Source: Pirellulales bacterium (lineage in GTDB: Bacteria; Planctomycetota; Planctomycetia; Pirellulales; Thermoguttaceae). Taken from it: DNA of 6,446 nucleotides. Positions within the stretch are counted from its first letter, which is position 1. Each line of letters starts with the position of its first letter. The notes under the pieces are model-generated. The model was given only the letters and a program-made list of their open reading frames with translations, made no database searches and was not told the DNA's origin. Location of the stretch: contig JAUWJC010000253.1 in the NCBI GenBank assembly GCA_030607895.1, positions 1 to 6,446 of the forward strand, in the 5' to 3' direction. The position numbers and the translations under genes are program-made. Positions 5,147-6,446 of this stretch are shown piece by piece.

Positions 5147-6446
5147 CTACAGTGTGTAGCCTTCTCGGCAGACGGGCTTGATGATATTTTCCAGGCCGGA
5201 GATATTGGTGGCCTTGAGGTTCTTGGCGTCCCACTCGACCTTATCTCCGTCGACCCAGACTGCCAGGTTACCCAACAGAACCGTTTCGGGCAGCGAGCTG
5301 GCGTAGTCGGGGAAGTTCGACACGGCCGGCTCGCCGCCCTTGATAGCCCTGACCCATTCGGCGAAGTGGCCGGGCGACTTGGGGTATTCCACCTTGGGTT
5401 TCTCGACATCGCCGAGCAACTCGAAGGCGGCGCCGTTATCGCCCGGCGAATAGAGCTTGCCCTTGGCGCCGATGACCACGCAGCCGCTTCCGCTGGGGTT
5501 CTTGCCGTCGATCAGTTCCTTGGGCGCCCGCTTGCCGCCGTCGTACCAGACCATTTTCAGGGCGGGCCGGGAGTCGGTCGCGGGGAACTGGTAGGTAATG
5601 ATCGACCATTTCGGATAGCTGTCCTTATTGTGGCCGGAGGTCTCGGCCTGCACGGAAATCGGATCGCGCAGATCGAGGGCCATGAAGGGCATGTTCATCG
5701 TGTGGCAGGCCATGTCGCCCAGTGCGCCCGTGCCGAAGTCCCAGTATCCACGCCAAGCGAAGGGGTGATATCCCTTGGCGTAAGGCCGGTACGGTGCCCG
5801 ACTGATCCAGAGGTCCCATTTGAGGTTTTCCGGGCAGGGCGATTCCTTTGGCCGCGGCCCGCCTTGCGGCCAAATGGGCCGATTCGTCCAGACGTGTACT
5901 TCGCTCACCGGCCCCAAGGCACCCGCCTTGATTACCGCGGCCGCCTCGCGAAGTCCCGACAGGGCCGTGCCCTGGTTACCCATCTGCGTGGCAACCTTTT
6001 TCTCGCGCGCCACCCGGCCCATCAGCCGGGCTTCATGGATCGAGTGGGTCATCGGCTTCTGGCAGAAGCAGTGCTTGCCCATTCGCATGGCCATCAGGCC
6101 GGCCACGGCATGTGCGTGGTCGGGCGTGCTCACGGTGACCGCGTCGATGCGTCCTTCGTTCTCTTCGAGCATCTTGCGGAAGTCGGTATACGTTTTGGCC
6201 TTGGCGTATTTCTTGGCCGCGCCGGCGAGCCGCTTTTCGTCAACGTCGCAAATGGCCACTATATCACCGTTCGCGGCGGCGGCGTTCGAGTCGCTCGATC
6301 CCTTCCCGCCAATGCCGACAGCGGCGAACGCGATCCGCTCGTTTGGCGACTTCGCGGCCGCCGTCTTCAGATTGCCGGCGACCCAAAACCCGGTGCCCGT
6401 GGCCACGGTTGACTTCAGAAACTGCCGACGATTGGTCTGCTTAAAC
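5147..6446 (-). CDS. Tat-exported Gfo/Idh/MocA-family oxidoreductase (5' end outside window)
   Basis: This is an NAD(P)-dependent oxidoreductase of the Gfo/Idh/MocA family, which acts on sugars, polyols and their derivatives; the substrate is unknown. The longest internal start is a GTG at 6404-6406 (419 residues), but the frame continues to the window edge and reads F-K-Q-T-N-R-R-Q-F-L-K-S-T before it. That is a twin-arginine signal motif, so the true start lies beyond position 6446 and the folded enzyme is probably exported by Tat. Numbering from the GTG: Rossmann GIGGKG at 31-36, Asp54 at the end of strand 2 in ICDVDE, STPDHAH at 93-99, CQKPMTHS at 115-122 with the conserved lysine 117 (Gln replaces the usual Glu of EKP), and WDFGTGALGDMACH at 222-235 with the family's conserved His235. 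The stop is TAG at 5147-5149. Planctomycetes carry many such Tat paralogues, thought to serve carbohydrate breakdown. No truncation or frameshift is seen inside the window. Confidence 0.94.
   Translation of the reverse strand, partial: FKQTNRRQFLKSTVATGTGFWVAGNLKTAAAKSPNERIAFAAVGIGGKGSSDSNAAAANGDIVAICDVDEKRLAGAAKKYAKAKTYTDFRKMLEENEGRIDAVTVSTPDHAHAVAGLMAMRMGKHCFCQKPMTHSIHEARLMGRVAREKKVATQMGNQGTALSGLREAAAVIKAGALGPVSEVHVWTNRPIWPQGGPRPKESPCPENLKWDLWISRAPYRPYAKGYHPFAWRGYWDFGTGALGDMACHTMNMPFMALDLRDPISVQAETSGHNKDSYPKWSIITYQFPATDSRPALKMVWYDGGKRAPKELIDGKNPSGSGCVVIGAKGKLYSPGDNGAAFELLGDVEKPKVEYPKSPGHFAEWVRAIKGGEPAVSNFPDYASSLPETVLLGNLAVWVDGDKVEWDAKNLKATNISGLENIIKPVCREGYTL

Noticed and set aside
5366..6412. 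348-codon open frame on the plus strand
   Set aside because: It is antisense to the Gfo/Idh/MocA oxidoreductase, with composition typical of a shadow frame.

Overview
The window looks like chromosomal DNA of a GC-rich planctomycete (Planctomycetota, Pirellula/Rhodopirellula-like). Three things suggest this: a Tat-exported Gfo/Idh/MocA oxidoreductase, a tiny lipoprotein ending in a 'GFSNKAR..EKDLGV'-type tail that I recall from that group, and intergenic gaps packed with short palindromic repeats. This assignment is inference from gene style, not from a marker gene.

All six genes lie on the minus strand, so transcription runs from right to left. In that order they are: a Tat-signal Gfo/Idh/MocA oxidoreductase cut by the right window edge (5147-6446); a PfkB-family sugar kinase (4039-4992); ATP-type 6-phosphofructokinase PfkA (2944-3933); an 80-residue lipoprotein (2154-2396); an M32 metallocarboxypeptidase (491-2011, or 2023 with a GTG start); and a zinc-ribbon protein with a very acidic tail, cut by the left edge (1-283). 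The first three concern sugar metabolism: export-associated sugar/polyol oxidation, a sugar kinase, and the committed step of glycolysis. The gaps of 105 to 547 bases mean that one tight operon is not evident.

The gaps are the most structured part. Each of the five contains a palindrome, and each palindrome has a different sequence: 413-487, 2038-2066, 2850-2931, 3956-4025 and 5035-5111. Four of them begin 3 to 35 bases after a stop codon. The 547-base gap upstream of the lipoprotein (2397-2943) holds an octamer tandem repeat, an array of about 14-bp units, and a 229-bp MITE-like element with perfect 25-bp terminal inverted repeats that splits the array. Heptamer tandem repeats flank the palindrome pair at 5035-5111.

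I see no CRISPR array, phage gene, transposase, defence gene, tRNA or rRNA. The protein-coding content is ordinary. What deserves a second look is the intergenic repeat architecture and the MITE.
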